From NCBI GenBank assembly GCA_025765615.1, contig JAIVFJ010000267.1, positions 19,908 through 83,907 on the forward strand: DNA of 64,000 nt. Reading direction: 5' to 3'. The stretch is from Zopfochytrium polystomum (Eukaryota; Chytridiomycota; Chytridiomycetes; Chytridiales; Chytridiaceae). The notes below the pieces were generated by a model. That model saw only the letters and a program-made list of their open reading frames with translations. It made no database searches and was not told the DNA's origin. Positions 51,241 to 61,989 of the stretch are shown here, piece after piece (within the stretch, counting starts at the first letter, position 1; each line of letters begins with the position of its first letter). The translations under genes and the position numbers were made by a program.

Positions 51241-52357
51241 GGAAATCCGTGCACCCAGACTCTGCTGCCCAGTATTTGTTCCGCGGACTACGAAAGATTC
51301 ATTGGTCGTTCATTCTTGTCGGGAAATTGGTACAACAAGCCATGGACCTCAAATAAACGTTATGCCCCATCAGCACAGTGGGTATTGCGTTGTCGATTGC
51401 ATTTTTTTTTTTTTTTTTTTTTTTTTGTGTTTTGTTCTTGGGGGACCTCCCACTCCTTGAACCATGGACTGCCCAATCTCACTGTTCCATGTTATTATTA
51501 TGATGAGTTTCCCGCTTTTCTCGGTACCACTGCGCGCACCGGTAGCCCTCCCGCCTCCCACCCTCCTTGAACCACACCGCCCCAAGCCATGCATTTCGAG
51601 GTGCTCAGCTACGATGTTGAATCAATGCGGACGAAGTCGAAGTGCTTCGCTGTCGTCGCCAAGCTGAGGATTGAACGCAAGAAGAAAAACCTCCCTCATT
51701 TTTGCGTAACCAACACGATCTTGCTGAGCCCCTTTTACTTCGTTTGGCCAAGTTGAGCGGCACCCACCCCCGCCCACGAACACGCCGCGGCCCACCGCGC
51801 CGAGCTCCTCGCACCGGGCTACTACGCTAACCCTGTCGAGGCTTTCCACGCGACCGCCAGTTTCGCGGCTTTTTTTGGTCGACGCTGAGCTCCAGGCTAA
51901 CCCGGAACGTGGAGGAGTGATGTGGGACCAACCCGATGTTGCGTAATTTGTATTACAAGTCGATGTGCATTCGACATTTCAACCAGTTGTAATTCTATTA
52001 GACCATCGCGCAGCCGCGCGGGGCGAAATTGATTTGCCAGGCTTTTTGCTGTTTAGCATCGCAACCTTGCGGCACGGCGCCCAGGAGACGTAGGGGGAAG
52101 TAGATGAAGCCGTTTGCTTTAAGAAAGAACCAACACCCCCAGTGCCAATCAAAATAATCAACATTTTGAAACGAAATCTACTCGGTTTGATTTTAGCCCG
52201 AACTAAGTTACACGTTACGGGTGACCGGCAAAGGGGGCGAGAAAAAAAAAAATTCCTGAGAAACCCACACCAACCTTTTCTCATTTGTACCAAATTCATC
52301 ATCTCGATTTATCTTTTAACGCGCTTGGACAGCTTCGCGGTTCGGGGGGGTGGTCTC
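51241..52357. other. Gene-poor stretch
   Basis: Run of about 24 T at 51403-51426. A short plus-strand frame starting MHFEVLSYDVESMRTKSKCF near 51589 ends after about 55 codons; no family. Nothing else recognised. Confidence 0.35.
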
Positions 52358-53929
52358 CTAGTCAAACGCTCCACTCGCGGCCGGCAACAGCACCACCTCG
52401 ACGCCGTAGTTCTGGAGCACCGCGCGCAGCTCGGGGTCGCGCTCGACCCAGTCCACGTGCTGGAGCTCGAGCTTGCGCAGGCCGCCGGCGCCGGCGCGCA
52501 GCGCATGCAAGGCCGAGTCGAGGGCGCGGGCGGACAGGCGGTCGCCGCCGCTCCAGTGTCCCGATGGGCGTCCGGCGTACGCGATCGTGGCGAGAGACGG
52601 GCAGCGGGAGGCCAGGGCGGGGAGCCACGAGTCTGGGTCGTTTGGGAACGGTGTTCAGCCCAGAACGCAAGAAGAAAAGAAAGACACGCCCCCAACGCGA
52701 CTCTCCACTCCACGCGATCTCGATAATGAAATAATTAAAAACGCACCGTCAGAGCCCCACATGGGCAACGGCGCGACGATCCGCAGCTCGCGGAGGCGCG
52801 GCCACGCGGCGACGGCGCGCAGCTGGGCGGCGCAGTCGGCGAGCGGCGCGCCGCTGTAGCTGTCGTAGGTCAGCGGGTCGCGGTCGTGAGCGCGGAGGCA
52901 CAGCGCCTCGACGCCTGGCGCGTGCCGCTGCAGCGCGTGGATGGTCGCGACCTCCGCCGCGGCGGCGGCGACGTCCACCGCCCCGCTGTCCGCCTGCAGC
53001 TCCATGCACCAGAGCGTCAGGCGCCGCAGGGCGGGGGCCAGCGGCGGTGCGTCGTCGGCGTCAGCGTCAGTGTCGGTGTCGCCGGGCGTGGTGCGCCAGC
53101 GGCCGTGAAGTTCGAGGTCAACGAGCGCGGGCGCGGCGGCGAGGAGGTTGAGGAGCGCGGGGATTCTCCACCGCAGGATGTCTGCGAGGCCGCACTGGCC
53201 GATGCGGAGGCGTTTCAGGACAGGAAAGGCGGCGGGGCAGCGTGCGGCCGGCAGCGCGCACGAGCGCGCGGAGACGTCGAGCAGCCGGAGCGCCGCGAGG
53301 TCGGCGAGTGTGTCGAGCGAGACGTACGAGTCGCCGTCGTCGGGCGGCAGCGCGACGGTTATGGCGTGAACCGATGCCGCCGGGTCGTGCGTGTGCGGCT
53401 TGTCCGCGCGGTCGTCGGCCGTGTCACCGTCGTCGTCGAACTCGGCGAGGAAGCGGGCGGTCTCGGCCTCGGTGGCGGCGGCAGAGGTGCGGGTGAGAAA
53501 GGCATCGAGGGCGGACTGGGAGGCGATGCGGAAGCGGCCGGTGGGGATACGGCGGAGGTGGCGGTCGAGCGGGGGAGCTTGAAGGTGGGCTGGCGGTGGC
53601 GGCGGCCGCGGGAAGAGTACGCGAGGACGGCCGAGTTTGCGCGGGCGGCAGACCAGACGGAGGGCGGCGATGACGGCGATGGCGGCGGCGGTGGGGGCGG
53701 CTCGACGAGGAAGAGGGCGGCTGCTGCCACGATCGGCATGGCGGGCCGGTTGCTTTGGTGGCGATCGTGGTCGTCGTCGTCGTCGTCGTCCTCGTTGCCT
53801 ACGATGGCAAGGACGAGGGGGTCGAGGAAGAAGGGGGCAAAAAAGGATGTCGATAGCGGATGGCAGTGGCGGCGGCGGTTGATGCAGTGAGGTGGTGACC
53901 ACGACGTCGCAAGACGCCTCACTAGACAT
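52358..53929 (-). CDS. F-box/LRR-like protein
   Basis: Two exons in coding order: 53929-52747 and 52632-52358, 485 aa, GTGCGT..CCCAG intron of 114 nt. The N-terminal ~60 residues are Pro/Arg-rich. Around residue 75-100 IAVIAALRLVCRPRKLGRPRV resembles the back half of an F-box ('L..L.LVCRxxxxLxxPxLF'), but the leading 'LPxEI' part is unclear. From about residue 170 leucine-rich repeats of the irregular F-box-protein type follow: LADLAALRLLDVSARSC, FPVLKRLRIGQCGLADILR, LLAAAPALVDLELHG, APALRRLTLWCMELQ, WPRLRELRIVAPLPMW, GGLRKLELQHVDWVE. An Asp-rich insert (DTDTDADADDA) lies in between. Likely an SCF-type adaptor; exact partner unknown. Very high GC. Confidence 0.6.
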
Positions 53930-53960
53930 GGAGGGGGTTGTGTCTCTGAAAAAAAAGATG

Positions 53961-53964
<4 letters not shown>

Positions 53965-54000
<36 letters not shown>

Positions 54001-54013
54001 GCTCTCTCGCTGT
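53965..54013. repeat. (CT)n microsatellite
   Basis: About 20 CT dinucleotides, slightly imperfect at the end; between the F-box/LRR-like gene and the next minus-strand gene. Confidence 0.95.
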
Positions 54014-54029
54014 CTGTCCTCCCGTTCGC

Positions 54030-55762
54030 GGACTTGATCGCTTTCCCTTGTTTCGCCGCGGCGTCCTTGGCCTTGCCAAGCCTGATGGCCTTTTTTCCGT
54101 CGGCGAGGCGGTTCTTGTTGATGTCGACGCCCTTCATGGTGTTCTTTGCGGGAGCGAAGAGTGCTCTTGAGGTCGAGCGAGCGTCCTTGTTCTTCTTCAG
54201 GGCGCCACAGGAACTGGTTGTTCATGGCGTTGACGCGCTTCTTGCAACCGGCGCCGGAGGCGGGAGCGGCGCGTGATCGTGATGCCGTCGCGTCTGGTGA
54301 GGTCGCAGTGCATGATCAAGCCCATTCGCTCACCGCCGACTTCAATCTGGTCCATCGGATTGGTTCAGAGGGTTAGCGGGAGGCAGCGGCAACAACAATC
54401 TCAAGTCAGAACAACGAGGAGGGAGGTAAAAATTGTTTGCCGAGTAAGAAGCTTGCTTACGATGGCGTTGACGTTCCCCTGCTTGTCACCAGCGGTCAAG
54501 CCGCCTGCCGTCTTTCACCATTGGGTCCTTTGCCTCGATGCTGACGATGTTTGCGCCCGCCGGCAGCTTGGCTTGCAGTTCGCGGGCGAGGTCGCCAGAG
54601 TTGACCCTGTTCTTGACGGCGTTGAAGTCGGCCTCGGTCTCGCTCGCGCCAATGTTCGAGAGGATGCGCACTTTGGACTCCTCGCGCGTCGCCACGGTGT
54701 CACCGCGTCCGTTCTTGCCCCTGCCCGCGTCGACGGGAAGGCCGTTGTAGGTGAACTCGGAGTTCCGGTGGGCCACCTGGCGCGGGGGAGGGTTTGTTTT
54801 GAAGAATAGGGGCTGGTGTTCAGAGAATTCGTAGAACGCAGATGTTTACTTTACCCAATCCTCGCGGGTTTCTCCCTTTGAAGCGTCGGGGTCTGAAAAA
54901 AGCGTCGTCGCGTCAGTTTACCAAAAGAACTCAAGGGTCGGTGTGAAGGGGGCACTGACACGACTTGATTCCAAGGCCTTCGAGGCTCGGTTTGATGAGC
55001 TTCGCCCTGTCGTTCTCGACGGCGTTCTGCGTGGCCATGGAGGCGGACTGGTGGGCGCGCTCGGCGTTGGTGGCGCTGGCAATCTCGCTTTTTTCCGCTG
55101 GCGAGGGCGCTGCCCAGGTCGGTGGCGACTTTCGCTTGCTGATTCCTTTTGTCATCCTTTGACAGACTCGTGTCCGTTCCGATCGCAATCCGCCGGGCGC
55201 CGGCATTATCTTTTGCAGTCTGCATTGCGTTGTTTGCATCTTGGATCTTCTTCTGCTCGGCCATGCACGCCGCGTCGCAGTCTGCTTTGGCTTTCGTGAC
55301 GGCGCCCTCGAAGGCGTCGAGCTGCGCTTTGTGCTCTGGGGGGGTGTGGGGGTGGGGGGCGAGGGTCGGGTGGCAGAAGAGAGGTGGGGGTAAGAGGAAG
55401 CGGAAGCAAAATAAGAGACGGGAACAGGATGCATACTCACTGTTCAATTCAAGCCTGGCTTGGACGGCCTCGTTCATCCGAGCCCCCAATGGCGTTGATG
55501 ATGTCGTCTTGGGTCGGAGCGGCGAAGACGAGGGGGTTCCATGAGCCGGAGAAGGATGATATGGAGGAGGAGGAAGAGGAGGCAAGGAAGAAAGTGGCGA
55601 TGGAGACCAGGAGTGCAACCGCGACGGCGTGCAGCACGCGATAGCGGACTGGGGGGAGCGGCGGGGGCGGCGGCAGTGACGGCGACGATGTGTGTCTGAG
55701 GGGACGAGGCCGTCGGGAGTGAAGGCGGCAGCGGCGACGACGAGGACTGGTGCTGCCGTCAT
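54030..55762 (-). CDS. Multi-exon helical protein with hydrophobic leader (model incomplete)
   Basis: Minus-strand exons can be followed but not closed. The leader (VLHAVAVALLVSIATFFLAS) is a signal anchor, then NPLVFAAPTQDDIINAIGG. Next come AQLDAFEGAVTKAKADCDAA, AMQTAKDNAGARRIAIGTD and, after a one-base frame change at an A6 run (about 55097-55102), EIASATNAERAHQSASMATQ. Then DPDASKGETREDW, AHRNSEFTYNGLPVDAGRGK, SKVRILSNIGASETEADFNA, NIVSIEAKDPM, and short exons GNVNAI and IEVGG bounded by good GT..AG sites. The C-terminal part is Lys/Ala-rich (MKGVDINKNRLADGKKAIRL). Helical, possibly coiled-coil, secreted or membrane-anchored. No family recognised; first ATG at 55762 is in a different frame from the leader, so a 5' intron or error is likely. 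Confidence 0.45.
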
Positions 55763-55834
55763 TGTTGATTGAAAATACTGGGGGGATAGATTGTGTGTCT
55801 GTGTGTCTGTGTCTGTGCTGTGGCGTGCGAGCGT

Positions 55835-55935
55835 CCTTGTGTGTGTGAGTGTGTGTGTGCGTGTGTGTGTGTGTGTGTGTATTAATATGTGTGTGTGCGT
55901 GTGAGTGTGAGCGTGAAAGTGAGTGTTTGTTTGAT
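55835..55935. repeat. (GT)n microsatellite
   Basis: Imperfect GT repeat upstream of the preceding minus-strand gene. Confidence 0.9.
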
Positions 55936-56159
55936 ATCGAGGTCTTCAGCGGTCCTCCACGACAGAGGAGCGAAGACAAAAATTCTTGTTCGGCAAGTGA
56001 TAGTGGTTCCCAACGTCCAGTCTCTCTCTCTCTGTCTCTCGCTCTCTCCTCTCTCTGTCTGTCTTGCGTCTCGCACTCTCGGTCCCTCTCTCTCTACTCT
56101 CTCTTCCTGCCAAGAGAACACCAAGATAAAATCCTCCGAGTGACATGGACCGGCCTTGA

Positions 56160-56440
56160 GTCACCACAGCGTGAAGGGCTCGGATTCTTACCTGGACTGT
56201 CACCCCTCCTGCAGTGTTTAGGCGGCCGCCGTTGAAGGCCTTGCTCGACCCGGATGTTGAGGCCGTGTCCTTGGAGTTGGTGGCGGCGGGCGTGGGAGCT
56301 GGTGGCAAGCAGCGCGGGCGGCGACAAGCAGCAGTTGTGCCACGAACACGGCAACGATGGCGAGCCGCCTGGCTAAGTTGGTCGGCGCCTTGTTGAAAGC
56401 TTCTCGCCTTTTTTCGCAATGCAAACACTTGCTTCGCCAA
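56160..56440 (-). other. Secreted-protein-like fragment
   Basis: Minus strand: RLAIVAVFVAQLLLVAARAA is a strong signal peptide core; in the next frame follows ATNSKDTASTSGSSKAFNGG and LNTAGGVTVQ up to a donor-like GTAAGA near 56192. No ATG precedes the leader and the frames disagree. It may be the 5' part of another secreted gene in this cluster, or decayed. Confidence 0.3.
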
Positions 56441-56611
56441 CCTCCTATCGCAAGGATGTTTCCGCTGTGGCCGAAAAAGACTTGGTCGAGGAGGGCGCAT
56501 TCACTCGGATGTTTTATCAATTTTTTGGTTTCTCCAAGACACTCACTCAGAGTTTGCCATGTTTTTTCCATCCTCATGAAAGCAAGCCACTCGCACGCAT
56601 ACTGATTGTCC

Positions 56612-58143
56612 CTAGTCGCGAAGCCCTCTCCTCCCTCGACGGACCCCGCGCCTCCGACGCCTTCTTCCGATTCCAGTCGCCCCCGCGGCAGCAGCGGCGT
56701 CCGCCGCCGCCTTGCTCCGCACGCCAACAACGCCGACAGCCACCGCATCTCCGACATCACTCACACAGCCAGGCGCCGCGACGACCGCGATCGCGCGGCC
56801 GACGACGCCGCGCACCGTGTCAGCGGCGTACAGACTCAGGAGCATCGTCTGCACGGCCAGCGTGGCACCCCCGGTCGCGTCCGCGCGGAGTGTACCAAGG
56901 ACGCCAGCAGCGAGTGACACGGAGAGCGGTGGCGGTGCGGCGGTGCAGCGGCGGGCAGGCGGACGGCGCCGTGTTGGACGGGTTGAAGAGTCCGCCAGCG
57001 GTCAGGAGGCGGGGCGAACGGTCCGTGATGTCCTATTATCGGAGGGGAGTATTATGATTAACGAGCTCCACGCCCACAAGCAACGGAAGCCAAAGAAAAA
57101 GCCCTGTCCGCACCCCAAACTCGCGCACGTGCACGGCGTACGTGGACCCCGGGTCCAAGCCGACGGCGGCGATCTTGATCTTGACGGGGCTGGAGGCGTT
57201 GTGCTGTGAGAGGGCAGCGACGGCGGTGGCAGTGCCGTTGGCGAGGAGCGGCGCCAGTACGGCGACGGCCTTTGCGCTACGGACCTGTGCGGTGCTGTTT
57301 GGTGAGGCCGGCGACTCCGGGTCGGCTTCCGCCGCCGCCGCCGGCGGGAAGGCGGTGCCGTTCTGCCACCCGACGACGCCGATCGTGATGCGGGAGCCCG
57401 AGTCGCCTGTCGGCTGGGAGCGGGGTTTGCTAACAGTCAGGTACGAGGGAAAAAAGGGAATGTAACCGCGGTTCCCTCCCTGCCTACCTGCGTCACGCAG
57501 TCATCCCTGCCGCTCCTGACGACCACGCCGCGCCCCACGACCAGCCCAATGGCTCCCGGCACCAAGCTTGCCGACGCAGTGCCGGCGGTGACGGGGCGGA
57601 CGACGGTGAGCACGACGGATCCGTCGTCGTCGGCGGTGACGTTGCCAACGTCGCCGGCGTGGAACGCGGCGAGCGAGGCCGGCAAGGTCGGGTCTGGGCA
57701 GCCGTGCGGCCGCTTTGTCGGGTTTGAGGTGGCCGCCGAGGGATGCGCCCGTTTTCGGCGTCGGATATGTCCTTCATGTGTGTTTGGGTGGTGCAGGGGG
57801 ATCGTGGAGGTGAGCAGGTGTGGACGAATGGAATCGGCGCTCACCCCAAACGAGTAAAAGTGGACGCCGTGGACGGACGCGGGGGCCAGACGGTACAGGC
57901 GGATATCGATGCGCACGGTCTGTAGATCGGCGGACTGGGAGATTGCGAGGGTTCCCGATGCGGTGCCGTTTGCCGTCGGTGTCAGCACGGCGACAGCCTT
58001 GTAGGGAAGCTGACGTTAGCCGGTGCCTGTGCTGTCGTCGTCGGCGTTGTCGGAGCAGCCAGCACACCGACAATGAAAATCAAAAGGAGCTCGAGGGAGA
58101 GTCGGAGCCTCCGGGCTGCGCGGGTCAGGGTGGTAGCGGTCAT
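56612..58143 (-). CDS. Secreted tandem Cu/Zn-superoxide-dismutase-like protein lacking copper ligands
   Basis: From ATG at 58143: signal peptide LELLLIFIVG, then two SOD_Cu-fold domains. Domain 1: AVAVLTPTANGTASGTLA, VHGVHFYSFGDISDAENG, GGHLKP, KRPHGCPDP, FHAGDVGNVTADDDGSVV, VVGRGVVVRSGRDD, SRITIGVVGWQNG. Domain 2: KAVAVLAPLLANGTATAV, GSTYAVHVREFG, AGVLGTLRADATGGATLAVQ, VRGVVGRAIAVVAA, AVAVGVVGV. Against Cu/Zn SOD: HVHEFG becomes HFYSFG and HVREFG, and the later VVVHAGxDD becomes VVVRSGRDD and IAVVAA, so Cu ligands are lost in both. Some Zn-side residues (PHG, FHAGD) remain in domain 1. Two one-base frame shifts lie near 57735-57755. Introns: near 58010-58070, 57775-57845, 57420-57495, 56990-57115. 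Probably structural or binding, not catalytic. Confidence 0.6.
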
Positions 58144-59410
58144 CCCGAGAGATGAATGTTTGTGTTAGTTGCGGAAGGGCAAAAATTGTCGTATTGCGCA
58201 AATAGCAGGGCTGGTCATGTGACACCCTTTGGACACCGCAAGAGGGTTTTTTTTTTTTTTTTTTCCGGCTCACACGATATCTGCTGTCGTCCCCGACGCG
58301 TCTTTTCGAAGAGCGCGCATCTAGCGGGCCAGCCGGAGGTTTTTTGTAAAGTGCCACATCATGGACGACAATGGAGAAAGGATGTCGAAGTGGATCCTGC
58401 TTCGATCGCGCGTCGTCGGTAGAGATATTGTATAACACTCGGCACATAGTGGTTCATGTAGTGCGCGCAGAACTCGAAAGTAAGGTCTGCTTGTGCACTC
58501 TACAGAGGTGTCTCTACCCGCCCATCAACGAACGGACGAAGGTGCCCCCCCGATATAGCCGGCGGAGCGAGTTCTTTCAACGTAGTTCAAGAAGGCGAGC
58601 AAGAACAACAAGGAGAGTAAGAAGCAAAACAAATGGAATAAGGCATAAGTGAGAGGAAGAAAGAGAGATCTTCTTTGATCGGTGTGGCGCATCCGTGCCT
58701 TCTCCTGTTGCCGGTCTCGCGCGCCAACCTCAAGTAATACAAGAACTTTGGCAAGTTGACATTTAGTACATTGCACTGTACATGCAGCGGGCGTGCACCT
58801 GCGCACGAATAGCTCCCAACAACCACGCACCACAAACCGACACCTTCTCCCGTCCATGAGACATCCCGCTCCCCAAGTCGTGACTTAGAAGTGAACCCCA
58901 CTCCCCTCACGATCATCTCGCGCCGGCCTTTCCTGCGATCCGCGGGATCCCGCTAACGGGAGTGGAGCGTGGCACATCCCTCCCGACACACATTCCTCGC
59001 GCCGGAAATGGGGGGGACGAAGGCAACGGTCATCCGCGACCGAGTGGATGTGGATCATTCCCCAATATCCTTCCGCCCCGCCACGTTCTTCGTGATGATG
59101 ATTGTGTATTGCAAGGGTCCACCGCCCATGCTTTGTCCATCGGGATCAGCTAAGGCGTTCGAATAGCTGGAAATAAGGGCAATGTTTCCTCATCGTACTG
59201 GTCATTCCTTGCATGATTTAATGCTGAAAGTGGAGCAAACTTGATGGTGAGATACGTCTCTCCGAGCGCGTGTTTTTGAGCGTCATGTTTCCATCCAGGT
59301 GTTGAACCAAGCTGAATGTAAAACTTCTACCGCCCCAAAGACGTTTGTGTCTTGTCTCTCGTCGCGCGATCCCACCTTTGCTGAAGCAGCTGCCAGATGT
59401 TCGAGCGATC
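58144..59410. other. Gene-poor stretch
   Basis: Holds the promoter of the SOD-like gene, a run of about 18 T at 58246-58264 and no recognised gene. A frame at 58969-59166 (+) shows no family features. Confidence 0.35.
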
Positions 59411-59880
59411 ATGACGACATATCACGGCCCTCCACTGCTTCGTCTCCCGTTCGAGCTGCTCATGAAAGTGCTGTTTCTCCTCATCGACGGGGGCGCCGAC
59501 TCAGAGCGGACTCGGCGCCACGATCCTCGGCGGCGGCGGCGGCGATGTGCGCCACCAGGCCTCGCACGTGAGCGTCGTGGCTATGTACGCCGCAGCCTTT
59601 CGGGGAGAGGGCAGGCTCTGTGACGACGGTGGCCAAGACCTCGAGGGCACGTGGCGACACGAAGACTTTCCGCTGGCCCACTTGCAGGCAGCCTTGGAAC
59701 ATATTCTGGCAACATCCCAGCTCCGACGCGACGTCATCGTGATCGAGCTCCTGCTGGACGCCGGCGCGGTTGATCGGTACGACTTTTTGTGCGAACAACA
59801 ACGATTCCTTGACTGTGGATCTTCGGTTCGACGAGGCATTCGCTATCGCCTTGGATGTATGACCAGAAACAAAGAAGAAC
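59411..59880 (+). pseudogene. F-box/ankyrin-like remnant
   Basis: ATG at 59411 starts MTTYHGPPLLRLPFELLMKV, an F-box-like 'LxRLPFELLxKVLxLL'. The frame then becomes Arg-rich and changes. In a second frame (from about 59547) come SVVAMYAAAFRGEGRL and VIVIELLLDAGAVDRYDFLC, the 'VixLLLDaGA' unit of ankyrin repeats. Too short and frame-broken for an active gene. Confidence 0.4.
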
Positions 59881-60119
59881 AAACGCAGACATGCGTTAAG
59901 TTCCAAAGCACAATGAGAGAAGAAGGAAGGTGCCTTGTTAGCACGTCCGTAATCGTTGCGGAAAGGAGGATACATAACTCGCACTAAACTCCTTTTTTTT
60001 AAAAAAATTGCCATAATACGTATGTACACGAAGGGGCTAAATCTTGAAGACATAACTGTATTTCGCGGGGAAAGAAAGCGACAGTAGAATGAGAGGAGAA
60101 CCGCATCACGCCTTGGCAA
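59881..60119. other. Short intergenic stretch
   Basis: Nothing recognised. Confidence 0.3.
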
Positions 60120-61577
60120 TCACCTCAACTTAACACTACCATCGCAACCATACACCAAGCTGGGTCCATCAGCCAGGTTATTCCCAAACGACACTACCCT
60201 CTTTTTGAACGCATCTTTCACCGCTGTATTATTGAGCAGCCTCCAATCGCGGGTAAACCCGTTGAGCACCTTCATCTCCTCGAAATTGACAGCGACCTGC
60301 AGCATCGGGAACTTTGCGATCGTGTCGGCCGACAACACCTGGTCCCACCAGGCCATCTTGATGGTGACCTCGTCGACATTGGGTTGATGTTTTGGAGGAA
60401 GGGGGCGCCGGTTTCGGGAAGGAGCATGGGCTTGTTGTAGGTCCCTGGAAACTGGTGGTAAAAGTCGTGGAGCTTGGAGTAGTAGGCTGCGGTCATTTGG
60501 TCTGGGCCGACGGCGCGGGAGGTGGTCGGGCCGGGAGCCAGTGAGGTAGGTCTTGGAAGTAGGTTGAGGCGACGGCTTCGTTGACTTGGTCGAATGGGGT
60601 AGTAGTAGTAGAGGGAGAGGCCGAACCAGTCAACGTAGTCGGCGCCAGGGAAGAAAGGAGTGTACGGGTCGTCGTTCTTGTCCACTTTGCCGTCATTGTT
60701 GGTGTCGAGGGCATCGAACTCCGGCCCGGAATTGGGGATGGGCGAAGTGCCGGTGGTTTCGTTGAACGGGGCGGTGATGGCGATGTTTGGCCCCCAAACC
60801 ATTGCTGTTGTAAACATCGTACAAGTGAAGTTCGTTAGGTAACCCTTAAAAGGAGAAGGGGCCGGCCATCGCCCAAGCTCACCCGTCAAGTTTGTGTACT
60901 TTCTCACAAACCCGGTCATCCTTCGAAACGACTTGATGTACGCAACCGGCTTGTTGCCGTACGTCGTCCAATCCCCGTTCATCTCGTGTCCCCATCTAAG
61001 AAGGACGGGCACGCCGTAGCGGCTGTTGATGTCGAGCAGCTGCTTTGCAAACGCGTCGAGGACGTTGTCCGGAAGCTGTTCGAGCGGGGATGTCGGGGCC
61101 ATGGTGACCTCGAGGATGCCGCCGACGCGGGGCGACCTCGGAGCCGAACCAGTTGAGCGAGTTTTGGTCGTAAGGCGGGTTGGTGTCCATATTCATTTCC
61201 ATAAAGGTGTTGCTTGATGCGTGCGGATGTGCGGGTGGAGGGTTTCGAGAAGGCAGTCATTAAGACTGTGCGAATCAAACCCCACATCAGAGCAAGAGCA
61301 CACTCACTAGACGGCCCAGCGCGTGTACCCCAGCTTCTCCGCGGCCTGCCGCGGGGTCATAGTCGCCCAATCGAGCGACCAGCCGAGCATGATCCTTCCC
61401 GGTGTCTGGAGCTGCAGCCTGCTGAAGCCGGTCTTTGACGCGTCACACGAAGTCGAGGCGTTTGAGATATCGATGGGCTTGTTGACGGTCGCGCCGGCGG
61501 AGGGGGGGCTGGGCCTCGAGGTGGAGTACGAGGACCTTGTGGGAGAAGTATGCTAGGCCGCCGATCGACAGGACCAT
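60120..61577 (-). pseudogene. Membrane-anchored GH26-like glycoside hydrolase, frame-broken
   Basis: GH26 enzymes are mostly beta-mannanases. From ATG at 61577: a signal anchor (MVLSIGGLAYFSHKVLVLHL), then ATVNKPIDISNASTSCDASK, RIMLGWSLDWATMTPRQAAE, an exon MEMNMDTNPPYDQNSLNWFG, GGILEVTMAPTSPLEQLPDN, and the acid/base motif VLLRWGHEMNGDWTTYG. After an intron: AMVWGPNIAITAPFNETTG, ADYVDWFGLSLYYYY, KPMLLPETGAPF (probable nucleophile Glu) and the C-terminal VTIKMAWWDQVLSADTIAKF. Catalytic motifs are intact. But the frame shifts by one base at four places: C7 run near 61510, near 61130, near 60600 (restored near 60520) and near 60385. Either decayed or affected by homopolymer indels. Confidence 0.65.
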
Positions 61578-61917
61578 GGCGACGAAGACTTCGCCCAGAA
61601 GAGGCAGTGAAGGGTTGCGTGGCGTACTCCCATCGCGGGACGTGGGAGGCGGCGTCTGAGCGAACGGGGCAGAAAGTGGGTGGCGCTATCCGCAAGATGT
61701 AATTATCACGCAGCAAGGGTTCCGTTTCGATTTTCGGTGCATGGCAACGCCTCAGACGGTCTTCGATTTTGGCTGTCTTCGATTGAATTTCCCGATTTGG
61801 GAAAATGTCCCACGAAATTTCATAGGCCTCGAAGACAGCCAGTGTGGCAGTGCTGGGGCTTTGCGGCAGGTTCGGCAAATCCTGATTAAGTTGAATCTGG
61901 AATGCGAATGACCAAAG
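61578..61917. other. Intergenic region
   Basis: Should contain the GH26-like promoter. No gene seen. Confidence 0.35.
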
Positions 61918-61989
61918 GGGGGTATATATCAGTGGTAGATAGCTCGCTTCGCATGCGAGATGCCCAGGGTTCGATCCCCTGTGCCTCCA
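61918..61989 (+). tRNA. tRNA-Ala (anticodon CGC)
   Basis: Acceptor GGGGGTA pairs with TGCCTCC (one G-T), discriminator A; D-arm with TATATC and GTGGTAGATA; anticodon stem CTCGC/GCGAG around TTCGCAT; T-arm CAGGGTTCGATCCCCTG. No intron. Confidence 0.88.

Noticed and set aside
55835..55979. His/Thr-rich N-terminus for the helical protein gene
   Set aside because: It is only the GT microsatellite translated on the minus strand.
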